Assembly (NCBI RefSeq): GCF_030680395.1
Contig: NZ_JAUXVR010000024.1
Span: forward strand, 1-64,000
Origin: Methylobacter sp.
GTDB taxonomy: Bacteria; Pseudomonadota; Gammaproteobacteria; Methylococcales; Methylomonadaceae
Length of the DNA stretch: 64,000 nucleotides
Reading direction: 5' to 3'
The position numbers and the translations under genes are program-made. Of the stretch, positions 1 to 8,072 are shown one piece after another. The notes under the pieces were generated by a model. That model was not told the DNA's origin, did not search any database, and worked only from the letters and a program-made list of their open reading frames with translations. How positions within the stretch are numbered: position 1 is the first letter of the stretch; each line of letters starts with the position of its first letter.

Positions 1-55
1 GCGCCGATGATAGTGTGGCAGTTTGCCATGCGAAAGTAGGGAATTGCCAAGCGCT
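1..55 (+). rRNA. rrf: 5S ribosomal RNA, 3' part only
   Basis: The first 55 bases match the 3' half of gammaproteobacterial 5S rRNA as I know it from E. coli: a GCGCCGATG start, then TAGTGTGG, CCATGCGA, AGTAGGGAA and a closing TGCCA. The gene begins before the window, so this is the end of an rrn operon read on the plus strand. A strong terminator follows within 10 bases. The exact 3' end is uncertain by one or two bases. Confidence 0.93.
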
Positions 56-61
56 TAAATT

Positions 62-95
62 AAAAACCCAAGCCCAAACGCTTGGGTTTTTTTTT
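62..95 (+). terminator. rrn operon terminator
   Basis: A 10-bp perfect stem (AAACCCAAGC / GCTTGGGTTT) with a short CCAAAC loop is followed by a long T run. It lies directly behind the 5S end, so it is read as the intrinsic terminator of the rRNA operon. Confidence 0.92.
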
Positions 96-497
96 GACCG
101 CAATTTGGGGAAAATCACGCGCAGACGCACGGGGCTCATCGTTTTTAGATGTATTAAACAGCATCAAATAATTAAAGAGTGGCTCAATAAGGTGTTTTGT
201 TTTAGCTTTTTCGTTTTATCAGAAAAGACCAGTATTAATAATGCTAAATTTCATTCTGAAGCATGTTGCCGAATATAACATGCTGAGCTATCAAGTTGTT
301 GAGGTGCAAGGTGCGTAAAATCCATGTTATAAATATTCATACCCTTGAAAGTTAAAAAATTGGGCGCATTATTAATTTCTCTAACTATAGAGTCTGAATG
401 TCATGTATTTTTTATGCTTTTGACAAATGTTATTTATTTTTAACCAGTTCGCGTAAAATCAAGTGATAAAAATCCATTAACACTTCCGGGAAACATC
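96..497. other. Intergenic region without a supported gene
   Basis: About 400 AT-rich bases separate the rRNA terminator from the small exported-protein gene. An 87-codon frame starting inside the 5S gene runs through the terminator and is not credible. A TTGACA lies at 420-425, but no -10 box sits at a suitable spacing, so I do not assign a promoter. Confidence 0.6.
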
Positions 498-878
498 ATG
501 AAAAAAATTCTTTTCTTAACTGTTTTATTGTCGGCAGCAACAGCTTTTGCTGATGATGCTAAAAATGAATGGCATAACACTACTCTGTCTGATGCCACAA
601 TTAAGAAAATTCAGGATGCTAAATATCAATATAAAAAGTGTGTTTCGGATGAAATGCAAAAACCCGCTTATCAGGAGCAGGAAAGTCGTCGGGCAACTGA
701 TGCGATTATGAAACAATGTGAATCGGTTTTATCCGAAATGCGCGAAGTTTATCTGGCTGAAAAAGTGCCGGGTACCATTGCTGATCGTCATTTGAAACAA
801 ATGCGCATGCAAACTACCCGTAACGTTCTGCAAGGTATGATGTTTGGTGAAGCGGCCCGCAAATCAGGTCAACAATAA
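498..878 (+). CDS. Small exported protein of unknown function
   Basis: Encodes 126 residues. It starts with a classical signal peptide: Lys-Lys, a hydrophobic stretch and a probable cleavage after Ala-Phe-Ala at residue 18. The mature part is about 108 residues, charged and predicted helical, with two cysteines (C48, C74) that could form a disulfide in the periplasm. I do not recognise a family. The next gene starts 21 bp downstream in the same direction, so it is probably cotranscribed with the DUF2760 and Hsp70 genes. No strong ribosome binding site is visible before the ATG. Confidence 0.75.
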   Translation: MKKILFLTVLLSAATAFADDAKNEWHNTTLSDATIKKIQDAKYQYKKCVSDEMQKPAYQEQESRRATDAIMKQCESVLSEMREVYLAEKVPGTIADRHLKQMRMQTTRNVLQGMMFGEAARKSGQQ

Positions 879-899
879 CAACTAAAAGAGCCTTATGTA

Positions 900-1547
900 A
901 TGAATACTTATGCAATCGATTTATCCTTGAAACCTACTACATTCGATTTATGGCATGTTTATTTGACAGGCACTGTCGCCTTGCTATCGCTGATTTTAAT
1001 CGTATTATTGCTGTCGATGTTGATCAGTCAACTTCGTTGCAAAAAAAGATCGGCTGTTCAGCAAACTGCACCAGCGCCTGAACCGATAGTAAAAATTGTC
1101 GAGAAAATCGTCGAAGTTGAAAAGCTTGTTCATGCACCCGCACCGGAACCTGTTGTATTAAAGGAGGCAACCCCGGATTCTGCTTTGCAATTACTGGGTT
1201 TGCTGCAAGCAGAAGCGCGCTTTATCGATTTTATCAAAGAAGATATTGCAGCTTTCAGCGATGCCGATATTGGTGTTGCTGCCCGCGTCGTCCATGAAGG
1301 ATGTAATAAGGCAATTAATGAGCACTTTACTTTAGCCGTCGTCCGCAACGAGCAGGAAGGCAGTAAAGTCACTCTGCCGGAAGGTTTTGACGCCGCTACT
1401 ATACGCTTAACCGGCAATATCGTTGGTGCTGCTCCTTTTACCGGCACACTGGTTCATAAGGGCTGGCAAGTTACCGGTATCAAGCTGCCTAAATTGACCT
1501 TAGGGCATAACGCCGCTATTGTTGCGCCGGCAGAGGTTGAGCTATGA
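900..1547 (+). CDS. DUF2760 domain-containing membrane protein
   Basis: Encodes 215 residues: one membrane segment near residues 23-47, a Pro/Ala/Val-rich linker to about residue 85, then a soluble domain of about 120 residues that I recognise as DUF2760 (LLGLLQAEARFIDF start, late GWQVTGIKLP). The function is unknown. Its stop overlaps the start of the Hsp70 gene (ATGA), so the two are translationally coupled. In families I know, DUF2760 genes sit beside atypical Hsp70 genes, which suggests a partner or substrate adaptor of that chaperone. The role is inferred, the domain call is fairly firm. Confidence 0.82.
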   Translation: MNTYAIDLSLKPTTFDLWHVYLTGTVALLSLILIVLLLSMLISQLRCKKRSAVQQTAPAPEPIVKIVEKIVEVEKLVHAPAPEPVVLKEATPDSALQLLGLLQAEARFIDFIKEDIAAFSDADIGVAARVVHEGCNKAINEHFTLAVVRNEQEGSKVTLPEGFDAATIRLTGNIVGAAPFTGTLVHKGWQVTGIKLPKLTLGHNAAIVAPAEVEL

Positions 1548-3487
1548 GTGATTTGTCCGATCAGATACAACCGGAAAATGTTGCAGAGGGAACAGCTGTG
1601 ACAGACACAGAAAGCTCCCCGGACCAACTAATGACAGCTGAATATCCGCAAAACGGAATACGGTTTGCTGTCGGTATTGATTTGGGGACGACGCATTGCG
1701 TTTTGTCTTATGCTGATCTTGAGAATATCGATGATGAAGAGTTCTCACCTCAAGTTATGGCTGTACCGCAACTGACATCTCCCGGTTCAGTTGAGGAAAA
1801 GTATCAGTTGCCGTCATTTTTATATTTGGCTCACGAAGCAGAACTTGCAGAAGACTCGATCTCGTTACCTTGGGTTGCAAAACCGGATTATCTGGTCGGC
1901 GAAATCGCCCGTAATCTGGGCAGCAAGACTCCGATACGTTTGGTGTCCAGCGCTAAAAGTTGGTTATGTCATGCAGGGGTGGATTGCAAAGCGCCTATTT
2001 TGCCTGCCGAAGCTCCTGATGAAGTTAAACGCATCTCGCCATTCCAAGCAACTACTGCTTATCTGCAACATCTGCGTGATGCCTGGCAGAGCCTGCATCC
2101 AAATGCGCCGCTGGATCAGCAAGATGTGGTTATTACCGTGCCGGCCTCATTCGATCCTGCTGCACGAGAGTTGACGGTTGAAGCGGCGCGCGCCGTGGGC
2201 CTCGGTCAGGCAATTCTTCTGGAAGAACCGCAAGCCGCGTTATACAGTTGGATAGAGAAAAGCCACGGAGACTGGCGCAAACATGCAGAGGTGGGCGACA
2301 TTATTCTGGTGATAGACATCGGCGGTGGAACCACCGACTTATCATTGATAGCAGTCACTGAACAAAACGGTAATCTGGAACTTACCCGAGTAGCGGTTGG
2401 CGACCATATCCTGCTGGGCGGCGACAATATGGATTTGGCCTTGGCTTATACCGTTAAAGCAAAGCTTGAGAAAGACGGAAAACGCTTGGAGCCTTGGCAG
2501 ATCCAGGCCTTGACTCATAGTTGCCGCGATGCCAAGGAGAAAATCTTCAATAACCTCGAAGTTGACAATGTCCCGCTGGTGGTTGCAAGCCGCGGTTCTT
2601 CTTTAATCGGCGGGACATTACGCACCGAATTAACCCGTGAAGAAGTCAATCGGGTATTGGTCGAAGGCTTCCTGCCTCAAGTGGCAGTCAGTGAAAGACC
2701 GGTAAGTCGTCTCCGTACCGGTTTAAGAACAGCCGGTTTGCCTTATGCCCAGGATGCCGCCATTACTCGTCATCTGGCGGCGTTCCTGGGCAAACAACAA
2801 GGTGCTACGGACGAGCTTAAAGACATCAATCTACCGGAACATGCGAGTTTCTTGCATCCCACTGCTGTGTTGTTTAACGGCGGCGTGTTAAAAGCAGGAG
2901 CCTTGGCTGAGCGTTTAATGGATGTATTAAATTCATGGTTAAGTGCAGAGCAGGCCCCCGAAGCCAGATTATTGGCCGGTGCGGATCTTGACCTGGCGGT
3001 CGCCCGTGGCGCTGCTTACTATGGCTATGTTCGCAAAGGCAAGGGTGTGCGCATTAAAGGCGGCACGGCAGCCTCTTATTATGTCGGCATAGAAAGTGCT
3101 ATGCCCGCAGTACCTGGTATGACGCCGGAAATTCAGGCCTTGTGCATTGCCCCGTTCGGTATGGAAGAAGGTACCCAACAGGAATTGCCGGATGATGAGT
3201 TCGGTTTGGTGATCGGGGAGCCGGTACGGTTTCGCTTTTTCGCCTCCAATACCCGGCGTGAGGATAAAGTCGGAACTCGTCTGGATTATTGGACTAACGA
3301 AGAGCTCGACGAATTGGATGAGATTGAGATTACCTTGTCGGAAGAAGGTCGCAAACCGGGCGAAGTCATACCTGTGCATTTATGCGCGGCCGTAACCGAA
3401 GTAGGCACGCTGGAACTGCAAGCGGTTTCCCAAAAAGATAGTGGTCGATGGAAGATTGAATTTGATGTCAGAGGAAGTGATGAGTAG
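1544..3487 (+). CDS. Hsp70 family (DnaK-like) protein
   Basis: Encodes 647 residues. The Hsp70 ATPase signatures are visible: phosphate-1 loop GIDLGTTHCVLS around residue 44 and phosphate-2 IDIGGGTTDLSLI near residue 257. The N-terminal 40 residues are an acidic extension not found in DnaK. The C-terminal part after the ATPase domain is diverged and lacks the EEVD-like ending of housekeeping DnaK, so this is a paralogue of the HscC/YegD kind rather than the main chaperone. It starts inside the DUF2760 stop codon. A larger third gene often seen in such clusters is absent, since ubiX follows. Confidence 0.85.
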   Translation: MSDLSDQIQPENVAEGTAVTDTESSPDQLMTAEYPQNGIRFAVGIDLGTTHCVLSYADLENIDDEEFSPQVMAVPQLTSPGSVEEKYQLPSFLYLAHEAELAEDSISLPWVAKPDYLVGEIARNLGSKTPIRLVSSAKSWLCHAGVDCKAPILPAEAPDEVKRISPFQATTAYLQHLRDAWQSLHPNAPLDQQDVVITVPASFDPAARELTVEAARAVGLGQAILLEEPQAALYSWIEKSHGDWRKHAEVGDIILVIDIGGGTTDLSLIAVTEQNGNLELTRVAVGDHILLGGDNMDLALAYTVKAKLEKDGKRLEPWQIQALTHSCRDAKEKIFNNLEVDNVPLVVASRGSSLIGGTLRTELTREEVNRVLVEGFLPQVAVSERPVSRLRTGLRTAGLPYAQDAAITRHLAAFLGKQQGATDELKDINLPEHASFLHPTAVLFNGGVLKAGALAERLMDVLNSWLSAEQAPEARLLAGADLDLAVARGAAYYGYVRKGKGVRIKGGTAASYYVGIESAMPAVPGMTPEIQALCIAPFGMEEGTQQELPDDEFGLVIGEPVRFRFFASNTRREDKVGTRLDYWTNEELDELDEIEITLSEEGRKPGEVIPVHLCAAVTEVGTLELQAVSQKDSGRWKIEFDVRGSDE

Positions 3488-3604
3488 AGCTAACGGGTTG
3501 ATCGCTCTTTGAGAGCCAGTCTACTGAACAGTAGTGACCTGCCGATAAGTGGGTAAAGCAACAATGTCCACAAAGGGTGATCCTCTAACTGAGTCATATA
3601 AAAA

Positions 3605-4186
3605 ATGAATCAAAAAAAACGATTAATCATAGCCATGACCGGTGCAACCGGTGCGGTTTATGGAGTAAGGATGCTGCAAATTTTACAGGCGCAGGAACAA
3701 TGGGAAACGCATTTAGTTATTTCTTCGGCCGGTGTGGTGAATTTAAAGCATGAAATGGATATGAAGCGGGGCGAGCTGATCGAGTTGGCCGATGTCACTC
3801 ATGGCATCAATGATATTGCCGCCAGTATTTCCAGTGGTGGGTTTAAAACGGAAGGAATGATTATCGCCCCGTGTTCAATGAAAACTTTGGCGGCGGTTGC
3901 GCATGGTTTTGGCGATAACCTGATTTCACGGTCGGCTGACGTGGTGTTAAAAGAGCGTCGGCGCTTGGTGGTTATGCCCCGCGAAACGCCGTTGAACCTG
4001 GTACATATTCGGAATATGGCGAGCGTGACGGAAATGGGCGGCATTATGTTTCCGCCGATGCCCGCTTTTTACAGCAAGTCGGATTCGCTGGCGGCAATGG
4101 TCGATGAAACCGTTGGCCGGGTTTTGGATATGTTCGGGGTTAATGTCGACGGCTTGTACACGCCTTGGGAAGGGTTAGACGCTTAA
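3605..4186 (+). CDS. ubiX: Flavin prenyltransferase UbiX
   Basis: Encodes 193 residues, the normal length of the family. It makes prenylated FMN, the cofactor of the UbiD decarboxylase in ubiquinone synthesis. Family marks are the N-terminal MTGATGAVYG flavin loop, SSAG near residue 40, the SMKTLAA stretch and the late RETPLNLVHIRNM motif. It is separated from the Hsp70 gene by about 117 bases and ends convergent to pqqE, so it is probably its own unit. No clear Shine-Dalgarno is seen; the upstream bases are A-rich. Confidence 0.93.
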   Translation: MNQKKRLIIAMTGATGAVYGVRMLQILQAQEQWETHLVISSAGVVNLKHEMDMKRGELIELADVTHGINDIAASISSGGFKTEGMIIAPCSMKTLAAVAHGFGDNLISRSADVVLKERRRLVVMPRETPLNLVHIRNMASVTEMGGIMFPPMPAFYSKSDSLAAMVDETVGRVLDMFGVNVDGLYTPWEGLDA

Positions 4187-4202
4187 AAGGATAAATTTTT
4201 CC

Positions 4203-4248
4203 ACCACAAAGACGCGAAGAAAAAACATAAATTTCGTGTCCTCGTGAT
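4203..4248. repeat. Imperfect inverted repeat between ubiX and pqqE
   Basis: Arms of about 16 bases (4203-4218 and 4233-4248) pair with about four mismatches across an A-rich loop. The arm type (ACAAAGACGCGAAG / TTCGTGTCCTCGTG) resembles dispersed palindromes seen in many genomes. It lies between convergent genes and could act as a weak bidirectional terminator. Confidence 0.5.
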
Positions 4249-4292
4249 GAAAATCCGAATATGCAAGATGTTATTTTTTACCGGGCAGCGAC

Positions 4293-5420
4293 TTATGACA
4301 ACAGTCGCGAATTTTTGCTGTTACGGAAAATGAGCGGTTTTTCATTGTCAGCTAGGGCGCTCGCCTTTGCTGAGTCTATCGCTTCCTGAATAACATGATG
4401 ATTAGGTGATTTGCTGCACACCGGGTCGGCAGCATACATGTCGCCGCTTAATAAATAAGCTTGGCAACGGCAGCCGCCGAAATCTTTTTCTTTTTCATCG
4501 CAGCTGCTGCACGGTTCTTTCATCCATTCAAAACCACGGAAAAAATTGAAGGCTTTCGATTCGTTCCAGATTTGTTCGACGCTGTATTCTTTCACATTGG
4601 GGCAATCCAGTCCCGGCAATTCGCGGGCGGAATGGCACGGCAGGGCTACGCCGTCCGGTGCGATGGTCAAGAATGTTGTACCCCAGCCGTTCATGCAGGC
4701 TTTGGGCCGATCTTCATAAAAATCCGGCACCACATAATAGATCTTCATTTTACCGGCGACTTTTTCTTTAAAAGCCTGCGCGATTTGTTCTGCCTGTTCA
4801 AACTGTTCCTTAGTCGGTAGCAATAAATCGCGGTTGGCATGTGCCCAGCCGTAATATTGGGTATTTGCCAGTTCCAGATAATCAGCACCTAGTTCCTCCG
4901 CCATTTCCAGGATTTGCGGCATCTGGTGAATGTTTTCTCGATGTATGACCACGCACAGCACCATCGGGTAGCCGTGTTTTTTGACCAGATGCGCGACTTC
5001 TTTTTTGTGCTGGAATGATGCAGTGCCGGCGATATGGTCGTTCAGTTCCTGACTGCTGGCTTGAATACTGACCTGAATATGATCCAGTCCCGCTTCCTTG
5101 AGTTGAATGATTTTTTCTTCAGTCAGTCCATACCCAGAGGTGATCAGGTTGGAGTAGTAACCTAGATCTCTGGCATGTTTAACCAGTTCAGGCAGATCCT
5201 TGCGGGTTAACGGTTCCCCGCCGGAAAAGCCCAGTTGCACGGCGCCCATTTTGCGGGCTTGGGTGAGTACGCGCTTCCAGTCTTCGGTGTCCAGTTCGGA
5301 TTGATATTTCGCATAATCAATCGGGTTAGAACAATAAGGGCATTGTAACGGGCAGGAATAGGTAAGTTCTGCCAGTAACCAGCGAGGAGGAGTCATATTA
5401 GTTTTGTTGGATCCAGCCAT
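4293..5420 (-). CDS. pqqE: PqqA peptide cyclase PqqE (radical SAM)
   Basis: Encodes 375 residues. It forms the Glu-Tyr carbon-carbon crosslink in PqqA, the first committed step of PQQ synthesis. The radical SAM cluster motif CPLQCPYC is at residues 23-30. The C-terminal SPASM region contains several cysteines (DGVALPCHS, EPCSSCDEKEKDFGGCRCQ, DPVCS) for auxiliary iron-sulfur clusters. Last gene of pqqABCDE. The ATG at 5420 lies inside pqqD and gives a 23-bp overlap; an ATG at 5396, one base after the pqqD stop, gives a protein 8 residues shorter and is equally plausible. Neither start has a strong ribosome binding site. Confidence 0.95.
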   Translation of the reverse strand: MAGSNKTNMTPPRWLLAELTYSCPLQCPYCSNPIDYAKYQSELDTEDWKRVLTQARKMGAVQLGFSGGEPLTRKDLPELVKHARDLGYYSNLITSGYGLTEEKIIQLKEAGLDHIQVSIQASSQELNDHIAGTASFQHKKEVAHLVKKHGYPMVLCVVIHRENIHQMPQILEMAEELGADYLELANTQYYGWAHANRDLLLPTKEQFEQAEQIAQAFKEKVAGKMKIYYVVPDFYEDRPKACMNGWGTTFLTIAPDGVALPCHSARELPGLDCPNVKEYSVEQIWNESKAFNFFRGFEWMKEPCSSCDEKEKDFGGCRCQAYLLSGDMYAADPVCSKSPNHHVIQEAIDSAKASALADNEKPLIFRNSKNSRLLS

Positions 5421-5670
5421 TTTTTAAAGCGACCTCTAAGAAAGCGGTAATGTCATTTGCGAGACCTGTCGTTGCAAATTTTTGTTCCAGGTCAGTGACG
5501 ATTTGGGCAAGGTTGCGCGTGCCGTCACACATCTTCAGAATTTCCGCAGAGCTTTGGTTAAGTTCTACCATGCCTTCAGGATAGAGAATAACATCTTTCT
5601 GTTGTACTTCTTCCCACTGCAAACGGTGCATGGAGGAAAATTTGATGGTTTGCTTTGGATTAATGCTCAT
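5398..5670 (-). CDS. pqqD: PQQ peptide chaperone PqqD
   Basis: Encodes 90 residues, normal for PqqD. It binds the PqqA peptide and presents it to PqqE. Recognisable family features are the QLQWEEVQ-type central strand (here [23 protein letters not shown]) and the winged-helix part around [17 protein letters not shown]. Its start overlaps the pqqC stop by four bases and its end overlaps the longer pqqE start, so pqqC, D and E are translationally coupled. Confidence 0.94.
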   Translation of the reverse strand: MSINPKQTIKFSSMHRLQWEEVQQKDVILYPEGMVELNQSSAEILKMCDGTRNLAQIVTDLEQKFATTGLANDITAFLEVALKNGWIQQN

Positions 5671-6395
5671 TTTTTAATATTAAAATAAGGCGGCATTTCG
5701 TGAACATAAGCCATATACATCGCATCCGCCATTGTCCATAACACGTCCAGTTTAAATTGCAGGATTTGAATCATGCGCTCTTGCTGTTCGCGGGTTTTAT
5801 ACCAATCCAGCGTGATCGCCAAGCCGTGCTCGACATCGCGTCGTGCTTCAGTCAGACGTTTCCGGAAATAGATATAACCTTCCTGTTCTACCCAAGGGTA
5901 ATGTTCGGGCCAGTTATCCAGACGTTGCTGATGAATTTTAGGAGCAAACAGTTCGGTTAACGAAGAGCTTGCCGCTTCGTGCCATTCCGCCCGGCGGGCA
6001 AAATTAACATAAGCATCGACAGAAAAACGCACGCCCGGCAGAACATATTTTAACGAGGTAATGTCTTCGCGCGTCAAGCCGACGGCCATGCCTAGCTGTA
6101 TCCATGCCTCAATGCCGCCCGGATCGCCGGGGTGTCCGTCATGATCCATAATACGCTGTATCCATTTTGCGCGGGTTTCGCGATCCGGACAATTGGCCAG
6201 AATATTAGCGTCTTTAATCGGAATGCAGACCTGATAATAAAAACGGTTGGCGACCCAGCCCTGCAATTGCGCTTTGGTGAGTTTACCTTCGTTCATCAGA
6301 GTATGGTAAGGATGATGAATATGGTAATGGCTTTCCATGCCGCGTAGTTCGGCTTCAAATTGTTCTTTGGTCCAGGCTTTATTATCGCTGCTCAT
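5667..6395 (-). CDS. pqqC: Pyrroloquinoline-quinone synthase PqqC
   Basis: Encodes 242 residues from the chosen start. It carries out the last step of PQQ synthesis, the oxygen-dependent ring closure and eight-electron oxidation of AHQQ. Typical family stretches are [10 protein letters not shown] near the start, [11 protein letters not shown], and [15 protein letters not shown]. The open frame extends to 6455, but the ATG at 6395 is preferred because it lies 10 bp after the pqqB stop, follows a GGATG-type ribosome binding site and gives the usual family N-terminus. Confidence 0.94.
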   Translation of the reverse strand: MSSDNKAWTKEQFEAELRGMESHYHIHHPYHTLMNEGKLTKAQLQGWVANRFYYQVCIPIKDANILANCPDRETRAKWIQRIMDHDGHPGDPGGIEAWIQLGMAVGLTREDITSLKYVLPGVRFSVDAYVNFARRAEWHEAASSSLTELFAPKIHQQRLDNWPEHYPWVEQEGYIYFRKRLTEARRDVEHGLAITLDWYKTREQQERMIQILQFKLDVLWTMADAMYMAYVHEMPPYFNIKK

Positions 6396-6405
6396 GTTGC
6401 ATCCT

Positions 6406-7317
6406 TTATAAGTCGATTTCCAAACCGTCGTAGGAGACTTCAATGCAGGCGGCATTAAGTATTTTACGTTGTTCGGAATCGTCGTCTAAGATCGGGTTGG
6501 TGTTGTTGATGTGGATCAATATTTTGCGGGCTTTTGCAACCCCGTTCAAGACTTCTATCATGCCGCCTTCGCCGGATTGAGGCAAATGGCCTATTTCTCG
6601 GGCTTTTTTATGGCTGATGTTCTGCGTACACATTTCATCATCGGTCCAGAAAGTGCCGTCTACCAATAAGCAGTCAACGGCTTGCATGGCCGCCATGACA
6701 TGCGGTTCTATTTCACCCAGACCGGGGGAATAAAACACCTTTTTGCCGGTAGAAATTTGTTCGATGATGACGCCGATATTGTCGCCGTCATGCGGATCAT
6801 GTCGGTGCGGAGAATAGGGCGGCGCCTTGCTTTTTAAAGCTTGGGTATAAAAGCGCAAGTCATCTATGCCGGGAATGGTAAAACTGCTGCCGTCGAAAGG
6901 AATCGGGTGATGATTAACGGTACAGTAATCTTCCAGCATGTTAAATAAGGGAAAGCCTGTGGTCAGGTCTTGCTTGACCATTTCCGTGCAGTAAACGTCC
7001 AGCGGTTTGCCTTCCCTGAGCATCAGCAGTCCGGTGGTATGGTCAATCTGGCTGTCGATCAGCATGATGGCTTTAATGCCGGTGTCACGAACGCCTTCTT
7101 TAGGTTGGATAGCGGGAAAAGCTTCCAGTTGCGCACGAATGTCAGGAGAGGTATTAAACAGCAGCCAGTTAAGGTTGTCGGTACTTACCGCAATGGATGA
7201 CTGGGTACGGGCTTTGCCGTTCATTTCCTTGTGCCGCAAGCGGTGACAATTATGGCAGTTGCAGTTCCATTGAGGAAAACCGCCGCCTGCACCTGAACCG
7301 AGAACTCTGATCTTCAT
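6406..7317 (-). CDS. pqqB: PQQ biosynthesis protein PqqB
   Basis: Encodes 303 residues, full length. It is a metallo-beta-lactamase-fold enzyme that hydroxylates the tyrosine-derived moiety in the PQQ pathway. The N-terminus [19 protein letters not shown] is diagnostic, followed by CHNCHRLR, a zinc-binding CxCxxC region. The [10 protein letters not shown] stretch replaces the classical HxHxDH motif, as expected for PqqB. It is separated from pqqA by a hairpin that looks like a terminator, so its expression may depend on read-through. Confidence 0.95.
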   Translation of the reverse strand: MKIRVLGSGAGGGFPQWNCNCHNCHRLRHKEMNGKARTQSSIAVSTDNLNWLLFNTSPDIRAQLEAFPAIQPKEGVRDTGIKAIMLIDSQIDHTTGLLMLREGKPLDVYCTEMVKQDLTTGFPLFNMLEDYCTVNHHPIPFDGSSFTIPGIDDLRFYTQALKSKAPPYSPHRHDPHDGDNIGVIIEQISTGKKVFYSPGLGEIEPHVMAAMQAVDCLLVDGTFWTDDEMCTQNISHKKAREIGHLPQSGEGGMIEVLNGVAKARKILIHINNTNPILDDDSEQRKILNAACIEVSYDGLEIDL

Positions 7318-7382
7318 AGTTTGAAAGGTAGCTTAAATAAAGAATGAATATTAAATGATACGGGAATAAAGAATATCAGGCA

Positions 7383-7413
7383 AAAAAAAGGGGCTCATCA
7401 AGAGCCCCTTTTT
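7383..7413 (-). terminator. Hairpin terminator or attenuator between pqqA and pqqB
   Basis: On the minus strand an 8-bp GC-rich stem (GGGGCTCT / GAGCCCC type) with a 4-base loop is followed by a T run, and A residues precede it. It begins 14 bases after the pqqA stop. It would end most transcripts after pqqA and leave a smaller share for pqqBCDE. Confidence 0.85.
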
Positions 7414-7426
7414 GATCCAAATCGAA

Positions 7427-7501
7427 TTAACGATTGTAGATGTACATTGTTACTTCAAAACCGAAACGCAGGTCTGTGTAGCTTGGTGTTTCCCATTTCA
7501 T
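7427..7501 (-). CDS. pqqA: PQQ precursor peptide PqqA
   Basis: A 24-residue peptide that is the substrate of the PQQ pathway. It starts MKWETPSYTDLRFGFEV and ends TMYIYNR. The conserved Glu (E16) and Tyr (Y20), spaced by three residues, are the pair crosslinked by PqqE. A good ribosome binding site (CTGGAGG, 7508-7514 on the minus strand) precedes the ATG. First gene of the operon, and easily missed because of its length. Confidence 0.97.
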   Translation of the reverse strand: MKWETPSYTDLRFGFEVTMYIYNR

Positions 7502-7560
7502 TGTGAACCTCCAGAAGTGTTTAAATTATTATGCTAGCTTGATCAAGTAAGCTGAATTGA

Positions 7561-7589
7561 AGTATACGATGAACTATTTTTTTACGCAA
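7561..7589 (-). promoter_or_regulatory. Sigma70-type promoter of pqqA
   Basis: On the minus strand a TTGCGT -35 box (7584-7589) and a TATACT -10 box (7561-7566) are separated by exactly 17 bases. The -10 lies about 60 bases before the pqqA start. Five of six -10 bases and four of six -35 bases match consensus. Confidence 0.72.
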
Positions 7590-7799
7590 CTTTTGACATT
7601 GCCGAAACCGACAATCTTTGTTTTTTATACGGTTCTTGCGCTGTTTAGCGGCAAGGCTGAAACAGGAAAATCGGTGATAACCGGTTAAATTACAAGATGT
7701 TTAGATAGGTTGTGAAAGATGTTTTTTTGCCAGGAAGAGAGTATTATCTTATTTCACCTTAAAAATAATAATACACATATGAAAATATGAGGAGGGGTC

Positions 7800-8006
7800 A
7801 TGGGTGGAGTTACTGAGTTATTTTTTATTATGATACTTATTGCTGCGTTTGCGTTCGCACCATTAGGATATTTTATTTATAGATTTACGAAAGAAAGTGG
7901 CAAACCTTTCGGTGAAATTGAGCCGCATGGTGATAGTCCGTCTGCGGTGAACGATTTTGCAGAAAAAGCAATTAAATATGTCCAAGGATTGTTTGCCAAA
8001 AAATAA
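7800..8006 (+). CDS. Small single-pass membrane protein, unknown
   Basis: Encodes 68 residues: a hydrophobic segment at about residues 6-27 followed by a charged cytoplasmic or periplasmic tail ending in Lys-Lys. An excellent ribosome binding site (GAGGAGGGG) stands just before the ATG, so translation is likely. It is divergent from pqqA and followed by a terminator shared with moeB. I recognise no family; a link with PQQ or methanol oxidation is only suggested by position. Confidence 0.7.
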   Translation: MGGVTELFFIMILIAAFAFAPLGYFIYRFTKESGKPFGEIEPHGDSPSAVNDFAEKAIKYVQGLFAKK

Positions 8007-8026
8007 TAATATGTTTATTAATGAGC

Positions 8027-8058
8027 TTTCCAGGTGATTTTATTCGCCTGGAAATTTC
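8027..8058. terminator. Bidirectional terminator between the small gene and moeB
   Basis: An 11-bp stem (TTTCCAGGTGA / TCGCCTGGAAA, one G-T pair) around a TTTTAT loop, with T-rich sequence downstream on the plus strand and A/T-rich sequence on the other side. It lies between two convergent genes. Confidence 0.75.
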
Positions 8059-8072
8059 TCATACCAGCAAGT

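Noticed and set aside
15-278. 87-codon plus-strand frame at the window start
   Set aside because: It runs through the 5S rRNA end and the rrn terminator and has no ribosome binding site or protein character.
420-459. Promoter TTGACA ... TAAAAT before the small exported protein
   Set aside because: The spacing is 28 bases, far from the usual 16-18.
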